Shown here in pieces: positions 32,429 to 40,134 of a stretch of DNA of 59,112 nt. The stretch comes from a virus. Position 1 is the first letter of the stretch, and the number at the start of each line of letters is the position of its first letter. Where the stretch lies: positions 1-59,112 of the IMG/VR virus record IMGVR_UViG_3300043256_000282, one strand, 5' to 3'. The notes under the pieces were generated by a model. That model did no database searches and had not been told where the DNA came from. It was given only the letters and a program-made list of their open reading frames with translations. A program made the translations under genes and the position numbers.

Positions 32429-32770
32429 GTGGTTGACATGGCAACAGCAACGAAGCGAGCCTGCTGCGACAGGCCACTGATCCCAACGATGAAGTTCAGC
32501 GGCGCCGAGTATTACTGCCGGACATGTAGGAATACCTACGGCATGATGGTCTGTCCCGAAGAAGTCGAGATGACAACCGAGATGCAAGCGCTGTTCGACG
32601 CCGACGTCAAGTGGTTCCGCGGCGCGTCGAAGGACTGCATACCCAGGGGTGCGCGGTATGGTGATTGTGACCAGTGCCAGCAGCATAACTGCGATGAGCC
32701 ACACTCGGACCATGCAGCCACGGACGCCCTTGAAAAGTCGGGCAGAGCATACGAGGCCTTGCTGGGATGA
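32429..32770 (+). CDS. Cys-rich zinc-binding-like protein
   Basis: 113 aa. GTG at 32429 has GGAG seven bases upstream; an ATG at 32438 is an alternative. Cys at 12-13, CRTC (about 31-34), a Cys near 42 and CDQCQQHNC (about 77-85) provide at least two metal sites. Function unknown. Confidence 0.6.
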   Translation: MVDMATATKRACCDRPLIPTMKFSGAEYYCRTCRNTYGMMVCPEEVEMTTEMQALFDADVKWFRGASKDCIPRGARYGDCDQCQQHNCDEPHSDHAATDALEKSGRAYEALLG

Positions 32771-32773
32771 TGT

Positions 32774-33184
32774 ATGTCGGATGACTCAATGGAAGAGCGA
32801 GAAGGCTGGTCGGCCGCGATGGCCGCCTGGGAGGATTGGAAGGGCGGCGGCTATTCGACCTACGACGCGAGCATCATCGAGAGTTTATGCCTTTCTCTTG
32901 ACGAGAAGCCCGTCGTGGTCGATGGCCGACCGCTGAATACATGTTCGGTGATCCAGGAGTCGATCCAGGTCGCCATTGATTGCCGTGCCAAGTTTCGCAC
33001 GGCGAAAGGAGCGTTAGCGTATGCCAGAAAAGTCATCGAGACCGCCCGAGACGAACGGCGCCACCCAGCAGATCGGCCCGGAGCCGGAGCTTATAGCAAG
33101 CGACCGAGAAGTCGAACCGACGAACGCAGGAAACTTGGCCGACCCGATACGCCAGATCAGCGCCGGCGCCCGCCAAAATTCTGA
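32774..33184 (+). CDS. Hypothetical protein overlapping the helicase loader gene
   Basis: 136 aa. The first ~85 residues look normal (acidic N-terminus, GYSTYDASIIESLCLSLDEKPVVVDG). The last 50 are Arg/Pro-rich and lie in a different frame over the first 164 bases of the loader gene. Such a tail suggests that the frame was extended by loss of an earlier stop, or that the true function is in the N-terminal part. Confidence 0.5.
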   Translation: MSDDSMEEREGWSAAMAAWEDWKGGGYSTYDASIIESLCLSLDEKPVVVDGRPLNTCSVIQESIQVAIDCRAKFRTAKGALAYARKVIETARDERRHPADRPGAGAYSKRPRSRTDERRKLGRPDTPDQRRRPPKF

Positions 33185-33812
33185 GCGCGCCGCCAGGGAG
33201 TTTGAACTACAACAAGCGCATCGGAAGCGACAAAAAACTGAGAGCCGCAAACGTGACTTGTGGCTGGCTGCGGAGGTGCCCCAGCGGTTCGCTAAAATGC
33301 CAAACTTCACGCGCGAACAATTGACGGCTTGTGAACGCATCATCGACTCGTTTGGGACCGGCGCGATTTGGGCCTTGCTTGGAGAGTGGGGCACCGGCAA
33401 GACTCAAATGGCCGCGTTCCTGATCCTCGTGGCCTGCAAGAATCTCCGGTCGGCCCGATTCACCACGGCGATCGAGTTCTTCGTTCGCCTGCGGAGCCCA
33501 TACTGCGACGGCTCCAGCCACACCGACGAGGCCGCCATCATCCGTCAGTTCACCGAATACGACCTGCTCGTTATCGACGATGCGCACGTCCGGGCCGAGT
33601 CAGACTTCGAGAACCGCTTATTGCATCACGTGATCGACAAGCGCCACGTGTCGATGCGCGAGACGATCTTGACGTCGAACCAATCCGAGGCGGTCTTTTG
33701 CGACACGATCGGGGGCGCGGTCATTGATCGGATGTGCGCCGCCGGCGGGGTGATTGAGTGCAACTGGTCGAGCTTTCGGGGGAAGGAAGAGGTGTCCGAT
33801 GGGTGTGCTTGA
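33021..33812 (+). CDS. DnaC/IstB-like AAA+ ATPase, putative helicase loader
   Basis: 263 aa, SD AAAGGAG. Walker A GEWGTGKT (about 121-128) and Walker B LLVIDDAH (about 183-190), followed by TSNQS (sensor 1) near 222, as in DnaC/IstB family loaders. The N-terminal ~75 residues are charged and would carry the helicase contact. No Arg finger region typical of DnaA was found, and no helicase gene was recognised, so it would load the host DnaB at a phage origin. Confidence 0.85.
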   Translation: MPEKSSRPPETNGATQQIGPEPELIASDREVEPTNAGNLADPIRQISAGARQNSERAAREFELQQAHRKRQKTESRKRDLWLAAEVPQRFAKMPNFTREQLTACERIIDSFGTGAIWALLGEWGTGKTQMAAFLILVACKNLRSARFTTAIEFFVRLRSPYCDGSSHTDEAAIIRQFTEYDLLVIDDAHVRAESDFENRLLHHVIDKRHVSMRETILTSNQSEAVFCDTIGGAVIDRMCAAGGVIECNWSSFRGKEEVSDGCA

Positions 33813-33990
33813 ACGTCAAGCAATTCTCGCTGCCATTGATAATGAAATCCTGCTGACGAGAAGGCAGAAGAAGGAACTTCGTCAATGGGCCAATGGTATC
33901 TTGATGCAAGTTGAGGCCGCAATTGGTATGCAGGTGATTCTGTGCGCAAGGCTGAATCGAAAAGTAGAGCGTGAGGAACGCGAGGCATGA
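33799..33990 (+). CDS. Hypothetical small helical protein
   Basis: 63 aa, starts 14 bases before the loader gene ends. All-helical, basic (RRQKKELRQWANGI). Its stop overlaps the next ATG. Confidence 0.55.
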   Translation: MGVLERQAILAAIDNEILLTRRQKKELRQWANGILMQVEAAIGMQVILCARLNRKVEREEREA

Positions 33991-34505
33991 GCGGCACCGG
34001 CACACGTCTATCGCTCGCCCAGGCGGAAATCATGGCCGCCGCGATCATCGAACAGATCGACGGCGAAGCGTACATCGTCGGTTCGATCCGCCGCAGAAAG
34101 CCCGAAGTCGGCGACATCGAAATCTTGGTCCACCGTGATGCAAAGATCAGTCTCGACGTCGGCGTTGGCCCTATGTTCCCCGGCGAGTATGAGACGTTGA
34201 AGGGCGGTCCGCACAAAACGGCGTCGGCGCCCTGGCGGTACTGGCAGCTTCGGCAGCGCAAGAGCGGCATCCACGTTGATCTGTTCCGCTTCGACGACTA
34301 CAACCGGGGCAGCATGATGCTGATCCGAACGGGACCAGCGGATTTCTCGCGTCGATTCGTGATGGTATTGCGGGATCACAATATGCGTCACGATGATGGG
34401 TACATCATTGAGATCGACAGTGATGACACCGTGCCTTGCCCGACCGAAGAATCAGCGTTCATCCTTGCGGGCCTTGACTACATCGAACCCGAGAAACGCC
34501 ATTGA
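33987..34505 (+). CDS. Stand-alone DNA polymerase X palm (nucleotidyltransferase) domain
   Basis: 172 aa. The sequence GSIRRRKPEVGDIEIL (residues 32-47) is the signature of X-family polymerases (GSxRRGxxxxGDxD), with Asp43 and Glu45 as the metal-binding pair in place of Asp-x-Asp. The third acidic residue is Asp98 in HVDLF. The region DFSRRFVMVLRDHNM matches the thumb-side helix of family X. Fingers/HhH lyase domains, present in full-length Pol beta/PolX, are absent. A minimal repair polymerase or another nucleotidyltransferase is likely. Confidence 0.75.
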   Translation: MSGTGTRLSLAQAEIMAAAIIEQIDGEAYIVGSIRRRKPEVGDIEILVHRDAKISLDVGVGPMFPGEYETLKGGPHKTASAPWRYWQLRQRKSGIHVDLFRFDDYNRGSMMLIRTGPADFSRRFVMVLRDHNMRHDDGYIIEIDSDDTVPCPTEESAFILAGLDYIEPEKRH

Positions 34506-34518
34506 CAGGAGACGAGCG

Positions 34519-34986
34519 ATGGCACATTTGGACTTGCCCCGACTTGAAGAACTTGAGAATTACCCTGTTCGGCTGAAAGACGGCGAATTCCCGATACTTC
34601 TAAGCATGGCCAAGAAACAACTTCTACAGCCACCCGCCGATACTGCCCGCGATCACAGCGTCAAGACATTGCAGGTGGCGCTGCAAACCGAGATGGAGAA
34701 TCTGCGCCAGTGCGCCGTGAAGCTGGCTGATTCAGATCGTCTCCGCAAACTGGCGGCAATGGACCTGGGTGCATCGGAAGCTCATTGCCAGTCGTTGATC
34801 CGTCGTCTGCAAGACTCGCTCGCCAAAGAAAAATCCATCCGTGAATGGCATGACGAGTTTAGAAGTGGAGTCGACGCCTGTATTGATCGTAAGGAATTAG
34901 GGCTCGGAGTCGCCCAGCACGTAACTCTGTTGCGATTGCAGGAAGCGCTCGACCCCGTAGTGCCTGTAGCTGCGCCTACCGAATGA
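34519..34986 (+). CDS. Hypothetical coiled-coil protein
   Basis: 155 aa, SD AGGAGA. Long helices with heptad-type spacing (KTLQVALQTEMENLRQCAVKLADSDRLRKLA). No motif. ATGA overlap with the RusA gene. Confidence 0.6.
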   Translation: MAHLDLPRLEELENYPVRLKDGEFPILLSMAKKQLLQPPADTARDHSVKTLQVALQTEMENLRQCAVKLADSDRLRKLAAMDLGASEAHCQSLIRRLQDSLAKEKSIREWHDEFRSGVDACIDRKELGLGVAQHVTLLRLQEALDPVVPVAAPTE

Positions 34987-35609
34987 GTTGGGAAGAACTC
35001 TATCGCATCCGGGTGTTCGGCGATCCGGTCGAGACGCCACGGCACCGGCACACCATCATGCCGACGGCGCAATTCGCTGAATGGCGAGAGTGCGACGATC
35101 CGGCTGCGTTAGGAACGAAGGAAGTCCTGAAACTGCTGTGGGTCCACACCTACGTTCCCAGCAAGGCCGACGCCTGGAAGCGCACTGTTCGATATCACGT
35201 CTTGCCATTCATGGCCAAGGCGTCGCCGATTGAAAGTCCGGTTCGCGTCGATATCGAATTCATCATGCCGCGACCCAAGGGCCACTACGGCACCGGCCGC
35301 AACGCCGGCAAGATCAAGGCATCATCGCCCTATCTGCACAGCGGCATCCCGGACAAAGACAATCTCGAAAAGGCGGTACTCGACGCGCTGAGTGCGACGC
35401 CGACCGTGACCAGGAGAAAACTTCCGCCGAAACACGCTAACGATCCGGTCTACAACTTTCCTGGGATTTGGCGGAATGACGGGCAGGTCTGCTCGGGCTT
35501 GGTCGAAAAGCGTTACCATCGAGACCTCGAAGAACCAGGGGCTATGATAGTGGTCTCGCGATGGGTCGAACAAACGGAATTGATCGGATGCTTCGGCGCA
35601 AGCAACTAA
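34983..35609 (+). CDS. rusA: RusA-like Holliday junction resolvase
   Basis: 208 aa. Two conserved blocks: PDKDNLEKAVLDAL (Asp124 and Asp126 correspond to RusA catalytic Asp pair) and GIWRNDGQVCSGLVEKRYH (Asp166 for the third acid, Lys176 for the conserved Lys). RusA proteins cut four-way junctions during recombination and packaging. The N-terminal ~85 residues and a loop (about 140-160) are longer than in the ~120-aa E. coli protein. It fits the RecT-based recombination module upstream. Confidence 0.85.
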   Translation: MSWEELYRIRVFGDPVETPRHRHTIMPTAQFAEWRECDDPAALGTKEVLKLLWVHTYVPSKADAWKRTVRYHVLPFMAKASPIESPVRVDIEFIMPRPKGHYGTGRNAGKIKASSPYLHSGIPDKDNLEKAVLDALSATPTVTRRKLPPKHANDPVYNFPGIWRNDGQVCSGLVEKRYHRDLEEPGAMIVVSRWVEQTELIGCFGASN

Positions 35610-35637
35610 GAGGGCGACCGCCGAAGTAGCCCCTATG

Positions 35638-35669
35638 AAGAGCCGCGTTGTTCACTCAGCGCGGCTTTT
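35638..35669 (+). terminator. Terminator after the RusA operon
   Basis: AAGA-GCCGCG (35642-35647) pairs with CGCGGC (35660-35665) and is followed by TTTT; the A-run before makes it work on both strands. Confidence 0.8.
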
Positions 35670-35718
35670 CGAGTTGCGGACTCCGAATATCCGATTGACA
35701 TACTTGAAAGGAACGCGA

Positions 35719-36012
35719 ATGCCTAGGCAGAATAATAATTCCAAAGTAGATCGGTTAGCCCAACATATCCGGGGGATGCAACCGATCAATAATCTTCTCA
35801 TGAACCTTGCCTCCGGTGGTCCGTGCGAGTTGATTGACGAAAAGCCATTCCAGGGTACGTCAACTCCGGAAGGCGATGCGTGTCGGATACGCGCGCGCGC
35901 GCGTTATCTTCTTGACGTACTAGATTGCGAACACGAACCGAACCGAACACCGAGTTGTTGCGAGGATGCAGCCCAAGCCTATTACGATGCCTGGGAAGCC
36001 TGTCCAGATTGA
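35719..36012 (+). CDS. Hypothetical small protein
   Basis: 97 aa, AAAGGAA upstream of ATG. Mostly helical, with Cys residues at the end (CEHEPNRTPSCCEDA). No family is recognised. The stop overlaps a TTG start (TTGA). Confidence 0.55.
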   Translation: MPRQNNNSKVDRLAQHIRGMQPINNLLMNLASGGPCELIDEKPFQGTSTPEGDACRIRARARYLLDVLDCEHEPNRTPSCCEDAAQAYYDAWEACPD

Positions 36013-36317
36013 AGAACCCCCTCAACCATAATGGCAGATTTGTAAACACAGTGCTGGGCGTGACCGCGGTGCTGGTAACGATCGGCATCTGCGCCTCTGT
36101 TGGTATGGCCATCCGAATAGCGGGGCAGCTTGCGATGGTCGTAGCAAAGCTCGACGCACTAGAAATCTACTACGAGGACGCCAAGGCAACGATGGGGGCT
36201 CTGAGGATCGTGGTTGACCGAATCGGCGATAACCATAATGCGCTCAAGTTAGAGCTTGCCGAATTAGAATTTCGGCTTCGCGCGCTAGAACAAGGTCGCG
36301 ATGAGAAACCTGAGTAG
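36009..36317 (+). CDS. Membrane-anchored coiled-coil protein
   Basis: 102 aa, TTG start in a TTGA overlap. One hydrophobic segment (about residues 14-37: TVLGVTAVLVTIGICASVGMAI) is followed by an amphipathic helix/coiled coil (about 50-95). An inner-membrane spanin or holin type is a possible role. The following 36317-36370 stretch holds only a 17-codon frame. Confidence 0.6.
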   Translation: MKNPLNHNGRFVNTVLGVTAVLVTIGICASVGMAIRIAGQLAMVVAKLDALEIYYEDAKATMGALRIVVDRIGDNHNALKLELAELEFRLRALEQGRDEKPE

Positions 36318-36382
36318 TGGCACTAGACCCTGAGATTGCACCAAAAAAAGAAGCGCGTGAAGGTATCTAAACGGAGATCGTC

Positions 36383-36700
36383 ATGCCCCCTGTTGATTGG
36401 TCGATTATTTCTTCTCTCGGATCGGCGGGAGCGGCGGTCATTGTCGTGTTGATGTTCCTGCGTCATCTCAACTGTGAACGCAAGAGTTGTGATGAACGTG
36501 AGGCAAGGCGGCTTGAGGTAATCACGCAACTGAACGATAGTCACATTGCCCAATGTACCATGTGCATTGATCGTGTAGGCCAAACTGAAGTTCGTATGCT
36601 AGAGTGCATCGATCGCAATACAATCTCGGCTGATCGCAACACCGAAATGATGGGCCAGGCGCTTGCGGTCATGCGACAAATAAACGGAGCCAAGGGATGA
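36383..36700 (+). CDS. Membrane-anchored coiled-coil protein, second
   Basis: 105 aa, GGAG upstream. A hydrophobic segment at about 6-28 (WSIISSLGSAGAAVIVVLMFL), then a charged helix with four Cys residues (C31, C36, C58, C61 region). ATGA overlap to the lipoprotein gene. Together with its neighbours it could form a lysis or envelope complex. Confidence 0.6.
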   Translation: MPPVDWSIISSLGSAGAAVIVVLMFLRHLNCERKSCDEREARRLEVITQLNDSHIAQCTMCIDRVGQTEVRMLECIDRNTISADRNTEMMGQALAVMRQINGAKG

Positions 36701-37404
36701 ACAGGATCATCACGTATACACTCATCACATTCTTCTCCATACTGTTGATGGTCGGCTGCGCCGATTTCTTCGCACCGGGACTGCGCGAGGCGACCGAACA
36801 GCTTGAAACCGACGTTGCGAACGTCGCCAGCGAACAGGGCGGCTTGACCCGGTTGATCAGCGAAGGACAGGAGCTATTGCAATCGAAGCTCGATGAGGCG
36901 AAAGCGAGTATCGAGACGATCAATTTCCGATCCGAGGAGGATCGCGCGGGCGCCGAGGCCCTGCTGGCGTCGCTTGAAACCAAGCTCGGAGATTTCAGTA
37001 CCGCGGCCGGCGAGCGGGCGAGCGCACTGGACGGCAGGATCGGTGAACTGTTCGCCGACACACAGGCGGCGCGTGATGCGCTGGCCGCCGCCGATACGCC
37101 CGGCGCCGCGATCAGCGTCCTCGGCAAGATGCTGGTCCCGTTCCTTGGACCGTATGCGCCGGTTGGCGAAATCGCGCTCGCGCTTCTCGGGCTCGGTGGT
37201 ACGGCCAGAGTTTCCAGCAGGCGCGCTAAAACAAGCGCCGCTACCGGCATTCTCGCCCCGATTGAGAAGGCCCGGATGAAACACCTTGAAGAAAAGCTCG
37301 CAATCGACGATCCGACTCGGAAGTTCATCGTGTTCGATTCCGCCGTCACCAAGCCCGTGTTTGATGCCAACGGCGCAAAGGCCATTATCGACAGTTTTAG
37401 CTGA
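36697..37404 (+). CDS. Phage lipoprotein with coiled coil
   Basis: 235 aa. Signal peptide with lipobox LMVG-C21, so Cys21 would be lipid-modified. The mature part starts with Ala-Asp, a +2 Asp... no: +2 is Ala and +3 Asp, which usually sends lipoproteins to the outer membrane. Residues 35-140 form a long coiled coil; a hydrophobic stretch at about 145-175 (GKMLVPFLGPYAPVGEIALALLGLGG) follows. It might act as an outer-membrane spanin-like subunit; an exclusion factor is the alternative. Confidence 0.65.
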   Translation: MNRIITYTLITFFSILLMVGCADFFAPGLREATEQLETDVANVASEQGGLTRLISEGQELLQSKLDEAKASIETINFRSEEDRAGAEALLASLETKLGDFSTAAGERASALDGRIGELFADTQAARDALAAADTPGAAISVLGKMLVPFLGPYAPVGEIALALLGLGGTARVSSRRAKTSAATGILAPIEKARMKHLEEKLAIDDPTRKFIVFDSAVTKPVFDANGAKAIIDSFS

Positions 37405-37409
37405 TGATT

Positions 37410-37509
37410 GCGGATTGCCCAAGGCTTTTCGCGACAAGGTGATGACGGGGAAATCCGAGGGCAATCCGCCACGGCGGAACCCGGGCCGAAAGGCCCATTC
37501 CCGTCTTTT
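37410..37509 (+). terminator. Hairpin plus terminator element 3
   Basis: GCGGATTGCCC (37410-37420) and GGGCAATCCGC (37459-37469) form a perfect 11-bp inverted repeat with a 38-nt loop. It is followed by GGGCC-GAAA-GGCCC (37483-37496) with an outer GGAA/TTCC and a TCTTTT end. It is the third element with an ~11-bp arm, ~40-nt loop and terminator plan (see 7621-7700 and 30273-30353). It ends the 35.7-37.4 kb unit. Confidence 0.65.
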
Positions 37510-37529
37510 CTTGAGGTGAGGTATCTGTA

Positions 37530-38045
37530 ATGTCTCTCGAAACGCTTCAACCTGACGCAATTGGTCCTATCGATCAATGGACATTGGGGGCTGGCTCTAA
37601 GAAGCAGGTCGCGGTGCAGTTGCCGGATGATGATGATACGACTTATATTTCCGAGATGGTTGCGGGGCAAATTCAGGAATTTGAGGTTGACAATCCAAGC
37701 GATATCCTTTTCGCCGACACTATTTCGAGCGTCACCTTGCATTATCGGGCTCGGTTTGTCGCAGGGACTGCTGAGAGAGTGATCCCAGGATTGCGGGTTG
37801 GAGGCGGGACGCTAGACGAAGGCGCATCGCAGATTCTTACCGGATCGTATGTGAACTATAGCGATACCTTTGCGCTGAATCCGGATAGCGCCAACTGGTC
37901 GCTGGCAGACCTGAACAGTCTGAGAATTCGTGTGCGGTATGTCTCAGGGACAGCTCAGATCAGAGTGACGACGTTGCGGGCGGAGGTCCAATACACTCGC
38001 GCGAGCAAAAAATCCCAACACACCATGATGCTAGGAGTTGGATAA
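37530..38045 (+). CDS. Hypothetical beta-rich protein
   Basis: 171 aa, very strong ribosome site (GAGGTGAGG). Beta-rich (SVTLHYRARFV, RIRVRYVSGTAQIRVTTLRAEVQY), consistent with a structural protein such as a decoration or fibre component. No family is recognised. The gene is the first after a terminator, so a promoter should lie near 37510. Confidence 0.6.
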   Translation: MSLETLQPDAIGPIDQWTLGAGSKKQVAVQLPDDDDTTYISEMVAGQIQEFEVDNPSDILFADTISSVTLHYRARFVAGTAERVIPGLRVGGGTLDEGASQILTGSYVNYSDTFALNPDSANWSLADLNSLRIRVRYVSGTAQIRVTTLRAEVQYTRASKKSQHTMMLGVG

Positions 38046-38046
38046 G

Positions 38047-38424
38047 ATGGCGTACAATCAACCACTTCGAGGGTTCCCTTATGTGGTGATCCCATTCGAT
38101 ATCAGCCCGTCGACCGCAGGCGATACGGAGATCAAAGCAGTCGTCGCCAACAAGCATCTAGTTGTTGCGGGATTGCTGTTGGTCACGCATGGGGATGTTG
38201 TGGCCGCCTTTTATTCGGAGGATTCAAGCACGGGGGGCAATAGCATCAGCGGCGCCTTGACGGGCACACAGATTCACGGTGTTGTCGAGCGTGATCTTGA
38301 GTATGGACTCTTCTGGACCAAGAAGGGCGAAGCGCTGATCCTCAATCTCGATGCCAATGTCCGTTGCAGTGGCCGTGTACTGGTCGTCGAAGCTAACGAC
38401 ATGCCCCCAATTGTCGAGATATAA
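38047..38424 (+). CDS. Hypothetical beta-rich protein
   Basis: 125 aa, AGGAG upstream. Beta-rich, of the small-virion-protein type (IKAVVANKHLVVAGLLLVTHGD, 'AFYSEDSSTGG', LNLDANVRCSGRVLVVEA). Similar proteins are encoded near fibre and sugar-modification genes in other environmental phages. Confidence 0.6.
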   Translation: MAYNQPLRGFPYVVIPFDISPSTAGDTEIKAVVANKHLVVAGLLLVTHGDVVAAFYSEDSSTGGNSISGALTGTQIHGVVERDLEYGLFWTKKGEALILNLDANVRCSGRVLVVEANDMPPIVEI

Positions 38425-38438
38425 CGAATAGGTAACGC

Positions 38439-39068
38439 ATGACGACGTGGCTCGTATTAGGTTCGTCTGTTTCCGCACCCGCAGAGTATGAACGCGCTAA
38501 GCCGTTCGCCGATGTTATCATCACGTCGAACCGAGGCTTGAAGATCGAACCGAACCCCGATTGGTATTGGGTCAGTGACCACGTGGCCGTTGATCGTTAT
38601 TTGCCTTTGATCGAACCATCGCTCGGTAACAAGACGAAGCTCGTGACAAATGACTTCGCAGTCCGAACGAGGCCACAACTCAAGCCGCTAGCGGACGTGA
38701 TTCTCAATTATGACTACAAATACAACTGCAACTGGCATCCCGGTCGCTACGTGAATGCACGCGCTTCGGGGGGCATGATTTTACAATTTGCTGCAAACCA
38801 CGATGCCGATCGTATCTTGATGGTTGGGATGAGCGGATATAGATCGAGACCAGGCCACATCGAAGTCGAATACTTTGATGGGGAGTTAGGAGTGATCAAA
38901 TGTCAAGGGCTGATGAAAACCTATGGTCCGTTGGTCCAGAACGTCATTGACCGATCGTCCGGAATCACGTTCTTCTTCTTTGGGAAACCCAGTTATCCGT
39001 GGCGTGGAATGTCTATAATTGAAACGCAATCAACCGACACCTTGAAATCACCCAATGTCGCAGTTTAG
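38439..39068 (+). CDS. MptE/DUF115-like protein (sugar operon gene 1)
   Basis: 209 aa. The opening WLVLGSSVSAPAEYERAKPFADVIITSNRGL, then PDWYWVSDHVAVDRY and later DRILMVGMSGY are typical of the MptE/DUF115 fold (Rossmann-like, seen in sialyltransferase-like and pterin-kinase-like proteins), in which a VLG-S-P loop binds a nucleotide. A nucleotide-sugar transferase or related binding role fits the operon. The second copy lies at 41874. Confidence 0.6.
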   Translation: MTTWLVLGSSVSAPAEYERAKPFADVIITSNRGLKIEPNPDWYWVSDHVAVDRYLPLIEPSLGNKTKLVTNDFAVRTRPQLKPLADVILNYDYKYNCNWHPGRYVNARASGGMILQFAANHDADRILMVGMSGYRSRPGHIEVEYFDGELGVIKCQGLMKTYGPLVQNVIDRSSGITFFFFGKPSYPWRGMSIIETQSTDTLKSPNVAV

Positions 39069-40134
39069 AGAAGCGCGAATTCGTGTCAAAGACTTCCAGG
39101 CTCGGCAAGAGGTATCTAGCCGTCCATTGAGTTTGCTCATTGAGATTTCGGCTCGCTGCCCCCAGCGTTGCCCCATGTGTCCGTTGCAAGGTTCCGACAT
39201 GAGACTCGCGCGAACCGAAGGACTCATGGACGTGCTCTTATTCGAGCGGATTATCGATGAACTGGCCGCAAATCCTCCCGAAGTAGTATGCCTGCATTCG
39301 AGCGGCGAAAGCACCGTCCATCCACAGTTTACGGAAATGGGTTCTTACGCTCGGCGCAAGTTACCTAAGACCTGGCTTCGAATGAACAGTGGTGGAATCA
39401 CCTGGAACACTGACGAGAAGCGAACGAAGTGGCTCAAGATCGGCCTGGATCGACTGATATTTTCGATCGAGGCATGCCGCTGGTTGCAAGATGGTCTTGA
39501 TCGTGATGGCAAGCCGTACGATGTAAAGACCCATCGCGCGGATGTCAAGGACGACTATCAGCGGTACACGATTCACCCGTACCGCGCCGGGGCGCCATGG
39601 AAGATCGTTGTCCCCAACATCATCGCGACAGCAAGGATACTCCGACGACTGAAAAAAGACTCCCCAAAGGGCGACCCGGTACATCGGGTCAATCTAGGAA
39701 TTCAGCACATGGTCACGGTCGAGCAAGCGCTGATCCCAATCAGGGCGGCCCGTGCCAACACGTCGGCCATCTCAACGTGGGAGATCGAATTCTCGCGAGC
39801 CTTCTGGAAGCAGCATGGCGTTGAAGTTGGTCAGGTGGCTGTCGCATCGGTTGGCGGTCAAGTTGACAACAGCCCAATGATGAACCTGGAATTCAAGCGC
39901 AAGCCGATGGGCATATGCCGCGAGGTCTACACCAACTTGATGATCGCTTACGATGGGTGCGTAGCGCCGTGCTGCGTCGATGCCCATGAATTGGAATTGC
40001 TGCCCGAGATCAATCTAAAAAAGATGACGATCAAAGAGGCGTGGACGCATCCAAGCGTGGTGAAACTGCGGGCGCAACATCGATCTGGCCGAGGCTATCC
40101 CGAGAAGTGCAAACGCTGCCTGGCCTCAATATGA
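39055..40134 (+). CDS. Radical SAM/SPASM enzyme (sugar operon gene 2)
   Basis: 359 aa. The 4Fe-4S/SAM motif is C35-x3-C39-x2-C42 (CPQRCPMC) followed by a short glycine-poor 'HSSGEST' segment (the GGE-type motif, here SGES at about 83-86). A second cysteine set (C288, C302, C306, C307 with C352 and C355) matches a SPASM/twitch domain for auxiliary Fe-S clusters. Such enzymes do radical chemistry on sugars, peptides or nucleotides. Here, with a NeuA/NeuD pair, a sugar substrate is most likely. It overlaps its neighbours by 14 and 4 bases. Confidence 0.88.
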   Translation: MSQFREARIRVKDFQARQEVSSRPLSLLIEISARCPQRCPMCPLQGSDMRLARTEGLMDVLLFERIIDELAANPPEVVCLHSSGESTVHPQFTEMGSYARRKLPKTWLRMNSGGITWNTDEKRTKWLKIGLDRLIFSIEACRWLQDGLDRDGKPYDVKTHRADVKDDYQRYTIHPYRAGAPWKIVVPNIIATARILRRLKKDSPKGDPVHRVNLGIQHMVTVEQALIPIRAARANTSAISTWEIEFSRAFWKQHGVEVGQVAVASVGGQVDNSPMMNLEFKRKPMGICREVYTNLMIAYDGCVAPCCVDAHELELLPEINLKKMTIKEAWTHPSVVKLRAQHRSGRGYPEKCKRCLASI

